Shown here: positions 44,955 to 51,818 of the stretch, piece by piece
Numbering within the stretch: the first letter of the stretch is position 1
Layout of the letters: each line of letters starts with the position of its first letter
Source: Akkermansiaceae bacterium
GTDB taxonomy: Bacteria; Verrucomicrobiota; Verrucomicrobiia; Verrucomicrobiales; DEV007
Direction: 5' to 3'
DNA: 64,000 nucleotides
Assembly: GCA_024233005.1 (NCBI GenBank)
Contig: JACKQE010000002.1
Span: 372,001 to 436,000, forward strand
Position numbers and translations under genes: made by a program
The notes under the pieces: model-generated
The model's input: only the letters and a program-made list of their open reading frames with translations
What the model was told of the DNA's origin: nothing
Database searches by the model: none

Positions 44955-45185
44955 AGTTCTTTGATCAACAATGTTTGAGAAACCGGCGAGAACAAATGGA
45001 TGGATCCACCAAGGTCCTTTCCTGATGCCGGACACCCGTTCCCTGCTTCAAATGCTGGGAATCACCGTGTCTTCTTTTGTGTTTTTGGGCTGCTGAGACC
45101 CCGCGCTGATTGCTCTCATGGACTCCTGTCGGGTGGCGGGACGTCCGGTGTCTCCCAGTTTTCCAATTTCATCGTGTCTCTCCAT

Positions 45186-46565
45186 ATGGTTACTCTTTCC
45201 GAAGCCGATATCCGCCGGGCCTGCGAGGTGCCCACAGATCCTCTCCAATTTTCCCATCGCAGTGGCACCCGGAGTGCCCTGCCCGAAATGTCTGTCGCCG
45301 CGATTCTTGACGAGATCGCCCGTGCGGCGGATCTGCCGCTGGAGGAGAGCATCACTCTGCCCGCGCAGGCATACACTTCCCAGGAGTTTTTCGATTGGGA
45401 AGTCAGCACGATCTTTCGCAAGGAATGGCTCGCCCTTGGTCACGTCTCCCAGATTCCTCAGAATGGTGATTTCCTCAATGTCGATTTGTTGGGTGAACCG
45501 CTCCTCATCATCCGGGACAAAAGCGGCGAGGTCCGGATTCATTCCAGAGTCTGTCCCCACCGGGGGATGGACATCATGCCTCCCGGCTTCGGCCACGATG
45601 GTCACCACCCGGCGGAGGTCCGGGAGGGCAAGTCCGGTTGCGGTCACACCCGACTGCTGCTCTGTCCCTACCATTCTTGGACCTTCGAGCTCGACGGCAA
45701 GCTCAAAGCCTGTCCGGAAATGCAGGAGGCCAAAGGATTCAACCGTGATCAGTGGGGGCTGAAAACCTACCGGTGTGAGATCTGGAATGGCTTCATTTTT
45801 GTCAATCTGGACGGGGATGCTCCGGAAACCGTGGCCGAGCAGTATGCCGGGCTGGGTAGGCATCTCGAGAAATGGAATCTCGCGGACATGGAACTGGTCT
45901 TCGCCTGGGAATGGGATTGTCCCTTCAACTGGAAAGTCCTGACGGAAAACTTCATGGAATCCTATCATCATGCCGGGGCGCACAGCAAAACCCTCCAGCC
46001 GATGATGCCTGCAAAGGACACCTGGACGGAACAGGAAAAGCCGCACTACATCCGGTGTCATCTCCCCTTGAAGCCGGCCCTGCGGGAAACTATCACTGAC
46101 ATGGAAACCGCCGGAGAGCGTTGGGATATCTTCCCTCCTTTGCCCGGGGTCACTGGTGAGGCCCGCTATGAGTGGGGGCTTTTTCTGGGGTACCCTTCCT
46201 TCAAGTTTCTCGTCACCGCGGACATGGCGGTTTGGTACCGCACCCAACCACTGGGGCCGGATCGGTTGAAGCTGACCACCACCTTGCTCGTTCCCAAATC
46301 GACGGTACAACATCCGGATTATGACGCCATGCTGGCCAAGGGCACTGCCCAGGCCGTCGCTTTCCACCTCGAGGACATGGAGGTCTGCATGGCCGTGCAG
46401 CGGGGCTATTACTCATCGGGCTACCAGCGGGGACGCCTCAGTCACTTGGAAATGTCGATTTGGCTCATCCAGCGCTATCTCGCCGCCCGTTCACGGGGGA
46501 CCTGGCCAGCCGTGGATCGTCCGGCGGCGGCCTCGCAGCGTCCTGATCTGGAAGGCCTTTTCTGA
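45186..46565 (+). CDS. Rieske non-heme iron oxygenase, catalytic subunit
   Basis: The protein is 459 residues from the Met at 45186 (MVTLSEADIRRACEVP); the longer frame from 45000 is not credible. The [2Fe-2S] ligands are C123-P-H125 and C160-P-Y-H163. They are separated by 34 residues rather than the usual 15-17, because of an insert rich in His and Gly. The mononuclear iron site is seen in NFMESYHHAGAH (E258, H261, H266). Such enzymes hydroxylate or dealkylate small substrates, including N-methyl and quaternary amines, using electrons from a reductase. No reductase is encoded in the window. It may act on the imported nitrogen compound. Confidence 0.9.
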   Translation: MVTLSEADIRRACEVPTDPLQFSHRSGTRSALPEMSVAAILDEIARAADLPLEESITLPAQAYTSQEFFDWEVSTIFRKEWLALGHVSQIPQNGDFLNVDLLGEPLLIIRDKSGEVRIHSRVCPHRGMDIMPPGFGHDGHHPAEVREGKSGCGHTRLLLCPYHSWTFELDGKLKACPEMQEAKGFNRDQWGLKTYRCEIWNGFIFVNLDGDAPETVAEQYAGLGRHLEKWNLADMELVFAWEWDCPFNWKVLTENFMESYHHAGAHSKTLQPMMPAKDTWTEQEKPHYIRCHLPLKPALRETITDMETAGERWDIFPPLPGVTGEARYEWGLFLGYPSFKFLVTADMAVWYRTQPLGPDRLKLTTTLLVPKSTVQHPDYDAMLAKGTAQAVAFHLEDMEVCMAVQRGYYSSGYQRGRLSHLEMSIWLIQRYLAARSRGTWPAVDRPAAASQRPDLEGLF

Positions 46566-46578
46566 TCTCCCTACCGGA

Positions 46579-47364
46579 ATGCTGGCCCCTCACTTTAGCC
46601 TTGATGGCCGGGTTGCCGTTGTCACCGGCGGAAGTTCCGGCATTGGCCGGGCCATTGTGGAGCGTTTTGTCGCGGCCGGCGCGTTGGTGACCGTGCTGGA
46701 CCGGACTCCGGGATGTTTCCCCGCAGGAGTGACTTTCGTCGAAGGCGACGTCTCCCGGGAGGAAGACGTTGAGGGCGCTCTCGAGGGCGTGAAAGCCCAT
46801 CAGGGGAGGCTCGACATTGTGGTGAACAATGCGGGCATTCAGCCGCTCGGGGTCGGGTTCAGCACGGTCACCGGAGATCTCCTCGAAAGGACTTTCGCCG
46901 TCAATGTCAACGGCGTGGCTTATGGCATCAAGCATGCTTGTCGGCTCATGGCTCGCGGTGGGCGGATTCTCAACACCGGTTCATTTGTCGGGCTGACCGG
47001 TGTCCCCGGTGGGGCGGCTTACGCGTCGTCGAAGGCGGCGGTGATCCATTTGACGCGATTGGCGGCGATCGAACTGGCCTCGCGGGGCATCACGGTCAAC
47101 TGCGTTTGTCCCGGGACCATTCGAACCCCGGCGGTGATGGAGATTCCGCAAAATCCGGAGATCGCGTTTGCCGAGTCCCGCACTCCCCTGGGCCGTCTCG
47201 GTGAGCCGGAGGAAGTGGCGGCCGCCTTCCACTTCCTCGCCTCCGCGGAAGCCTCCTACCTCACCGGAGCGGTCCTCAGTGTCGACGGCGGGATTTGCGC
47301 CGGATGGGAGCGGTACGATACCGTGGCTCCTCCGAATGTGGTGGGCGGATGCTGGCTGGATTGA
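46579..47364 (+). CDS. Short-chain dehydrogenase/reductase
   Basis: The protein is 261 residues from the ATG at 46579. It is a classical SDR: cofactor loop TGGSSGIGRA, acidic LDRTP after strand two (NAD preference), VNNAG, catalytic Ser in NTGSFVGLTG and YASSK (Tyr-x3-Lys), and the usual C-terminal YLTGAVLSVDGG. It oxidises or reduces an alcohol/ketone pair in the cytoplasm. Coming directly after the Rieske oxygenase, it would logically oxidise a hydroxylated or diol product. The start lies 13 bases after the preceding stop, consistent with one operon. The C-terminal tail after SVDGG (about 18 residues) is longer than in many SDRs. Confidence 0.9.
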   Translation: MLAPHFSLDGRVAVVTGGSSGIGRAIVERFVAAGALVTVLDRTPGCFPAGVTFVEGDVSREEDVEGALEGVKAHQGRLDIVVNNAGIQPLGVGFSTVTGDLLERTFAVNVNGVAYGIKHACRLMARGGRILNTGSFVGLTGVPGGAAYASSKAAVIHLTRLAAIELASRGITVNCVCPGTIRTPAVMEIPQNPEIAFAESRTPLGRLGEPEEVAAAFHFLASAEASYLTGAVLSVDGGICAGWERYDTVAPPNVVGGCWLD

Positions 47365-47382
47365 CTTCGGGTTTTCATTGCC

Positions 47383-48270
47383 ATGAATCCAGATCACTTC
47401 CGCCCCAACATACCCTACTCGCCGGAACCGCGGTTTGTCTGGCCGGGAGGCCGGAAATGCGCCGTGATGCTGTGTTTCGATGTCGACGGGGAAACCACCG
47501 CGCTCTCGGAGGACATGGCATTGCAAACGCGGATCACCACGATGTCCCAGTGTGCTTATGGTCCGCGGGTCGGGGTGCCGAGAATCCTGGGACTGTTAGG
47601 GCATCTCAGTGTGCCGGCCACTTTCTTTATTCCCAGCTGGGTTGTGGAGCAACATCCCCGGATGACCGACGCGGTGATCGCAGCGGGGCACGAAGTCGGG
47701 GCTCATGGGCACCTTCATGAGAAATTGGCGAGCCTTTCCCCCGCAGAAGAGGAAGCCGTGCTCGGAAAAAGCCTCGAGATTCTCCGGAGGCATCTCGGGA
47801 AGCAACCCGACGGTTACCGGGCCCCCTGGTTTGAGATCAATCCCGGCACGGTGGAATTGCTGGGACGTCACGGTTTTTCATACAACGCCAGTCTGATGGG
47901 GGATGATGTCCCTTTCCTCCATCCCAACGGTCTGGTGGAGATCCCCGGCCAGTGGCTCCTCGAGGACTGGGAGCAGTTCGCCTTCAATGCCGATCCAGCG
48001 TGGGGTGTCATCCCCGAGGATTGTGACAAAGTGTTCCGTCTTTGGTGGCGGGAATTTGAAGCCATGCGCGACTATGGCTGCTGTTTCGTGCTGACGCTGC
48101 ATCCCTGGCTCAGCGGTCGACCGTCGCGCATTCAACTGCTCGAAAGACTCCTCACGGGGATCCTGCAATGCGGGGATGTCTGGATGGCAACCGGCTCGGA
48201 GATCGCCGCCTGGGTGAGGGACCATCCGGAAGCGAGGCGGGAGATTGATTTCGACAGATCGCGGCCATGA
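47383..48270 (+). CDS. CE4 polysaccharide-deacetylase-family protein (PuuE-like)
   Basis: The 295-residue protein has the NodB/CE4 motifs: the catalytic Asp and metal Asp in LCFDVDGETT, HGHLHEKL (HxxxH metal ligands), the YRAPWF strand and LTLHPWLSG with the final His. The subgroup is that of cytoplasmic amidase-like members such as PuuE allantoinase and peptidoglycan-deacetylase-like HpPgdA, which lack a signal peptide, as here. It would hydrolyse an amide bond (N-acyl, N-formyl or ureide). This fits nitrogen-compound breakdown better than polysaccharide work. The next gene overlaps by four bases (ATGA). Confidence 0.88.
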   Translation: MNPDHFRPNIPYSPEPRFVWPGGRKCAVMLCFDVDGETTALSEDMALQTRITTMSQCAYGPRVGVPRILGLLGHLSVPATFFIPSWVVEQHPRMTDAVIAAGHEVGAHGHLHEKLASLSPAEEEAVLGKSLEILRRHLGKQPDGYRAPWFEINPGTVELLGRHGFSYNASLMGDDVPFLHPNGLVEIPGQWLLEDWEQFAFNADPAWGVIPEDCDKVFRLWWREFEAMRDYGCCFVLTLHPWLSGRPSRIQLLERLLTGILQCGDVWMATGSEIAAWVRDHPEARREIDFDRSRP

Positions 48271-48935
48271 CTCCGGAATGCATCGTGATACCACCCGGCA
48301 CCTTTCTGAGGGGTGGCGGAGTGGACGACAAGTTCTGCAACGCCACCGAATTGCCGCGGCAGGAAATGGTGATCAGAAAGCCCTTCCGCATGTCCCTCTG
48401 TCCGGTGACCTTGCGCCAGTGGCAGGCATGGCCGGGGGCGGACCGGGGACAGCCGCCGTCCTCCCTGCCGGTCACCCGGGTTTCCTGGCACCAAGCGGTG
48501 GCCTACTGTGCGTGGTTGTCGGAAGTAAGCGGCGAAGGCTGGCGCTTGCCCACCGAAACTGAGTGGGAGTACGCCTGCCGTGCCGGAACCGGAACCCCTT
48601 TTTCCACTGGAGACATGATCGCCGTTTCGCAGGCCAATTTTCTATATGCGGAGGATGGCTCCCGGGTCGGTGTGGCGGGCCTGTTGCCTGTCGGAAGCTT
48701 TGAGCCGAACGCCTTTGGACTCCATGATCTCCACGGCAACGTCTGCGAGTGGACGTCGGATATTTGGCGGGATTCCTACGCCAGAGATGCCGCCGTGGAC
48801 GACGACCGGCGTGTCATCCGCGGGGGGGCGTGGGACTATCTGCCGCGCATGCTGAGAAGCAGTTGGCGGGATGGCCTTGGCGTCTTCACCCGGCGGGACA
48901 ACCTCGGGTTCCGGGTGGTCTCCGATGACACTTGA
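48267..48935 (+). CDS. SUMF1/formylglycine-generating-enzyme-like protein without the catalytic cysteines
   Basis: The 222-residue protein has the FGE-sulfatase fold marks: IPPGTFLRGGGVDDKF, LPVTRVSWHQAVAYCAWLSEVSGEGWRLPTETEWEYACRAGTGTPF, FGLHDLHGNVCEWTSDIW, VIRGGAWDYLPRMLRSSWRDG and NLGFRVV. True FGE has a paired Cys near the C-terminus; the equivalent text here (MLRSSWRDGLGVFTRRDN) has none. It is therefore more like the FGE-fold domains of other enzymes (for example C-type lectin or iron-dependent sulfoxide synthase modules). It is translationally coupled to the deacetylase gene. Its role in the pathway is unknown; no sulfatase is nearby apart from a relic at 33687. Confidence 0.85.
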   Translation: MTPECIVIPPGTFLRGGGVDDKFCNATELPRQEMVIRKPFRMSLCPVTLRQWQAWPGADRGQPPSSLPVTRVSWHQAVAYCAWLSEVSGEGWRLPTETEWEYACRAGTGTPFSTGDMIAVSQANFLYAEDGSRVGVAGLLPVGSFEPNAFGLHDLHGNVCEWTSDIWRDSYARDAAVDDDRRVIRGGAWDYLPRMLRSSWRDGLGVFTRRDNLGFRVVSDDT

Positions 48936-48950
48936 ACCTTGCGGACAGAG

Positions 48951-49805
48951 ATGGAACTGAACCTTTTTAAACCACTGTGGGGACATCCGGGAACGCCCGG
49001 GGAAGCCGTCGAACAGGCGCTGGCAGCGGGATTCAACGGTATTGAAGGACCTGTTCCCGAGGAGGCCGGGGAACGTGCCGCATTCAAGGATCTTCTCCAA
49101 TCCCACAACCTGAAGCTTATCGCAGAAGTGACCACCGGAGGGGGGTATGTTCCCCGGCCGACTGCGACTCCTGAATGTCATCTCGCTGACTTGAGGCGGG
49201 GGATCGAGCTCAGTCAGGCGTTGTCTCCCGTTTTTATCAACACCCAGACCGGGCTGGATGCCTGGGATCTGTCTCTCCAGATCCGATTTTTTGAACAAGT
49301 GCTCTGTTTGGAAGACGAGTATGGGATCACGATCTCCGTGGAGACGCACCGGAGCCGGTCGACGTTCCATCCCTGGATCACCCGCGACATTCTGCGTGCT
49401 GTGCCCCGGTTGAAGATCACCTGTGACTTCAGCCACTGGTGCTGCGTCACCGAACGTTTGGTGATGGATGACGATCCGGAACTGCTTCAGACTATGGCCG
49501 ACCGGTGTCATCACGTGCACGCCCGCGTGGGCTACGATCAAGGACCCCAGGTCCCGGACCCGAGGGCACCGGAGTATGGATTGGCTGTGGCCAGACACCG
49601 TGCCTGGTGGGAGGTGATTTGGGAAACCCAACGGAGTGCCGGCCGGGCATTGAGTACCATGACCCCCGAATTCGGCACCGATGGCTATCTCCATTTGGAG
49701 CCATTCACGCAAAAACCGGTCGCCGATCTGTGGGAGTTGAACAGCTGGATGGGTCGTCAGGCTCGTCAATGGTTTGCTGCAATTCATCAACCGCCGGTTG
49801 CGTGA
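48951..49805 (+). CDS. Xylose-isomerase-like TIM-barrel protein
   Basis: The protein is 284 residues from the ATG at 48951; an in-frame TTG at 48939 is less likely. Metal-binding positions of the AP endonuclease 2/xylose isomerase barrel are visible: Glu in ITISVETHRSRSTFHPW, Asp and His in KITCDFSHWC, His in CHHVHARVGY and Glu in STMTPEFGTDGY. Members isomerise or epimerise sugars and polyols or lyse small acids. It starts 15 bases after the FGE-like stop and is the last gene before the regulator. Its substrate in this cluster is unknown. Unlike the barrel gene at 914-1720, it is longer in the central loop. Confidence 0.83.
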   Translation: MELNLFKPLWGHPGTPGEAVEQALAAGFNGIEGPVPEEAGERAAFKDLLQSHNLKLIAEVTTGGGYVPRPTATPECHLADLRRGIELSQALSPVFINTQTGLDAWDLSLQIRFFEQVLCLEDEYGITISVETHRSRSTFHPWITRDILRAVPRLKITCDFSHWCCVTERLVMDDDPELLQTMADRCHHVHARVGYDQGPQVPDPRAPEYGLAVARHRAWWEVIWETQRSAGRALSTMTPEFGTDGYLHLEPFTQKPVADLWELNSWMGRQARQWFAAIHQPPVA

Positions 49806-49869
49806 CGGGGGGTTCAACGATGGCAAGCTCGGTCTTTGGAAAGGGAGTGTGGGAAGTTTGATGGTCGTC

Positions 49870-49897
49870 GGTAATACTTTGATCAGGAAAGGTAATA
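49870..49897 (+). repeat. Direct repeat of GGTAATA before the NikR-like gene
   Basis: GGTAATA occurs at 49870-49876 and 49891-49897, 21 bases apart (two helical turns), immediately before the ATG at 49907. The arrangement suits tandem binding of a ribbon-helix-helix dimer or tetramer and could mediate autoregulation. The word CTTTGATCA (49877-49885), also found at 44959, lies between them. Confidence 0.4.
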
Positions 49898-49906
49898 ATC
49901 TCTGGC

Positions 49907-50404
49907 ATGGATGCTGCTATGGGTTCTTTGGCAAATCTTCCGCAAAGCAGGATGGAAAAAGGAGTTCAACGCATCAGTGTCTCATTGGCCCCCGACGTCT
50001 ACCGGGAGCTGAGCAAATTGGTGCAGGAACGCGGCTTCACGAATCGTTCGCAGGCCGTGTCGGAAATGATCAATGCCAGTCTCATTGAGCACAGCAAGGA
50101 ACGCGGCCAGGAGATGATGGCGGGAACGATCACTCTCTTTTACGACGAATCGAGACCTGGTCTGCTGCAACAGCTCGCTTCCATCCAGCGTGATCACATC
50201 AATGAAGTCATCAGTTCACAGCACATCCTCCTGGAAGACAACCATACGATGGAGGTCATCCTCGTCCAAGGGCCGGCGAACCGCCTCAAACTGATCGCGG
50301 ACGATCTCATCACCTGCAAAGGGGTCAAATCCGGACGCTTGGTCATGATGTCCATCTTGCTGCCACCCATTCACCCGCTCCCCGGAGAGCAGAATCCACG
50401 TTAA
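49907..50404 (+). CDS. NikR/CopG-family regulator lacking the nickel ligands
   Basis: The 165-residue protein has an N-terminal ribbon-helix-helix (QRISVSLAPDVYRELSKLVQERGFTNRSQAVSEMI) and a C-terminal ACT-like domain as in NikR (TITLFYDESRPGLLQQLASIQRDHINEVISSQHILLEDNHTMEVILVQG). Starts at 49907, 49919 and 49952 are possible. Aligned with E. coli NikR, the high-affinity nickel ligands H76, H87, H89 and C95 fall on R95, H106, L108 and T114, so only one of four remains. The effector is therefore probably not nickel. It lies 18 bases before the DUF1989 pair and is the likely regulator of the carboxylase genes. Confidence 0.85.
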   Translation: MDAAMGSLANLPQSRMEKGVQRISVSLAPDVYRELSKLVQERGFTNRSQAVSEMINASLIEHSKERGQEMMAGTITLFYDESRPGLLQQLASIQRDHINEVISSQHILLEDNHTMEVILVQGPANRLKLIADDLITCKGVKSGRLVMMSILLPPIHPLPGEQNPR

Positions 50405-50422
50405 GGCGGTCTTATCTTTGTC

Positions 50423-51151
50423 ATGAGAGAAATCACTCCAATCTACCAAACTCTGATCCCGGGAGGCGGAATGTGGTCGCAGGTCGTCGGTCGCGGCAAA
50501 ACGCTGAGATTCACTGATCTGGAGGGAGGCGCCAATGTTTCGCTGTTGCTCTACAATGCCGACCAATTGGTGGAGCGGTACAACATGCCCGACACCCTCA
50601 AAGGGCAGCATGTTTTTTTTCTCACCGCGCCGTTATGTCTTCATTCCGACATGGGGCGTATTCTCGCTTCCGTGACCCACGACACCAGGGGCTGGCACGA
50701 CACGGTTTGCGGCTGCACGGACGCCAGGTTGACCGTTGAGAAATATGGCTCCCAGGGCACCTATCAGGCCTGCCGGAACGATTTTTTCCGCAATGGCCGG
50801 GAAAATTTTCTTATTGAACTGGCCAAATGGGGGCTGGGGCCGAAAGACCTGGTGCCCAACCTGAATCTCTTCAGCAAGGTTGTGGCCGACGGGGAGGGAA
50901 ACCTGACGTTTGATGCCCGTGAAGTGAAGGCCGGTGATGTCATCGAGCTCCGTTTGGAGATGAAAACGCTGGTCGTTCTCAACACCTGCCCCCATCCTTT
51001 GGATCCCACGCCATCCTACGCACCGAAGCCTGTTGGCTTGGAAGTTTTCCCGGGCCTGCCAGCTGGACCGGAGGATCCCTGCCGCCTCTCCCGCCCCGAG
51101 AATGCGCGGGCCTTCATCAACACCGAAAACTACCACCTCCTGCGGGATTGA
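50423..51151 (+). CDS. DUF1989 protein, urea-carboxylase-associated type 1 (carboxyguanidine deiminase subunit)
   Basis: The 242-residue protein matches the larger urea-amidolyase-associated protein (UAAP1). Family blocks are FTDLEGGANVSLLLYNADQLVERYNMPDTLKGQ, VTHDTRGWHDTVCGCTDARL, and CRNDFFRNGRENFLIELAKWGLGPKDLVPNLNLFSKV, ending with LNTCPHPLDPTPSY. DUF1989 proteins of this type form the heteromeric carboxyguanidine deiminase (CgdAB) that converts carboxyguanidine to allophanate. The Cys and His residues are likely zinc ligands. Whether this subunit should be called A or B is not certain. It is 27 bases before the second subunit and belongs to the same transcript as the carboxylase. Confidence 0.9.
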   Translation: MREITPIYQTLIPGGGMWSQVVGRGKTLRFTDLEGGANVSLLLYNADQLVERYNMPDTLKGQHVFFLTAPLCLHSDMGRILASVTHDTRGWHDTVCGCTDARLTVEKYGSQGTYQACRNDFFRNGRENFLIELAKWGLGPKDLVPNLNLFSKVVADGEGNLTFDAREVKAGDVIELRLEMKTLVVLNTCPHPLDPTPSYAPKPVGLEVFPGLPAGPEDPCRLSRPENARAFINTENYHLLRD

Positions 51152-51178
51152 GAATTTCTCCTTCCAAGCCTTCCTAAT

Positions 51179-51814
51179 ATGATCACCGAAAGCCCCAAAG
51201 ACCCTACCGCTGCGGTCCTTGATGAAACCGTTCTTGCCGGAGACCATTGGGTCCAGATGGTCCGTGCCGGGCAGACTTTCCGCATTGTGGACCTGGAAGG
51301 CAACCAGGCCGCCGACACTCTTTTTTACGATGCCCATGACGTGTCCAACCGCTACAGCGCCTGCGACACCATCCGGCACCAGCAGAATCTCTACCTGACG
51401 ACCGGAACCAAACTGATGTCCACGGGTGGTGACGTCCTGCTCACCATCGTCGCCGACACCTGCGGGCGGCATGACACACTTGGTGGAGCCTGCTCGCGGG
51501 AGAGCAACAGCATGCGTTATGCCCTGGAGAAGGAACCGATGCATGCCTGTCGGGACAGTTTCATCAACGGCGTCACCGCGTGGGGGCACGGAATGGGAAA
51601 ACGGGACATCACCTGCAACATTAATTTTTTCATGAATGTGCCCGTCACTCCAGAGGGGAGACTGACGTTTGAAGATGGCATTTCCGGGCCCGGCCGGTAT
51701 GTCGAAATGCGGGCGGAGCGGGATGTGGTGGCTCTCATTTCGAACTGTCCCCAGCTCAACAATCCCTGCAACGCCTACCATCCGACGCCGGTCCGGGTCT
51801 TGATTTGGGATTGA
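51179..51814 (+). CDS. DUF1989 protein, urea-carboxylase-associated type 2 (carboxyguanidine deiminase subunit)
   Basis: The 211-residue protein is the smaller DUF1989 partner (UAAP2). Blocks seen are VLAGDHWVQMVRAGQTFRIVDLEGNQAADTLFYDAHDVSNRYSACDTI, LTIVADTCGRHDTLGGACS, CRDSFINGVTAWGHGMGKRDITCNINFFMNVPV and LISNCPQLNNPCNAYHPTPVRVLIWD. Several conserved Cys and His residues probably bind zinc. With the preceding gene it should deiminate carboxyguanidine, releasing ammonia and giving allophanate. Strains that use urea rather than guanidine do not need this step, so its presence is an argument for guanidine. It is four bases before the carboxylase ATG. Confidence 0.9.
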   Translation: MITESPKDPTAAVLDETVLAGDHWVQMVRAGQTFRIVDLEGNQAADTLFYDAHDVSNRYSACDTIRHQQNLYLTTGTKLMSTGGDVLLTIVADTCGRHDTLGGACSRESNSMRYALEKEPMHACRDSFINGVTAWGHGMGKRDITCNINFFMNVPVTPEGRLTFEDGISGPGRYVEMRAERDVVALISNCPQLNNPCNAYHPTPVRVLIWD

Positions 51815-51818
51815 CACT

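Noticed and set aside
45000..45185. N-terminal extension of the Rieske protein
   Set aside because: Residues before the Met at 45186 look non-coding, and the internal Met gives a family-like N-terminus.
49806..49906. Sigma-54 promoter before the NikR-like gene
   Set aside because: TGGCAA occurs, but no GC falls at the required ten-base spacing.
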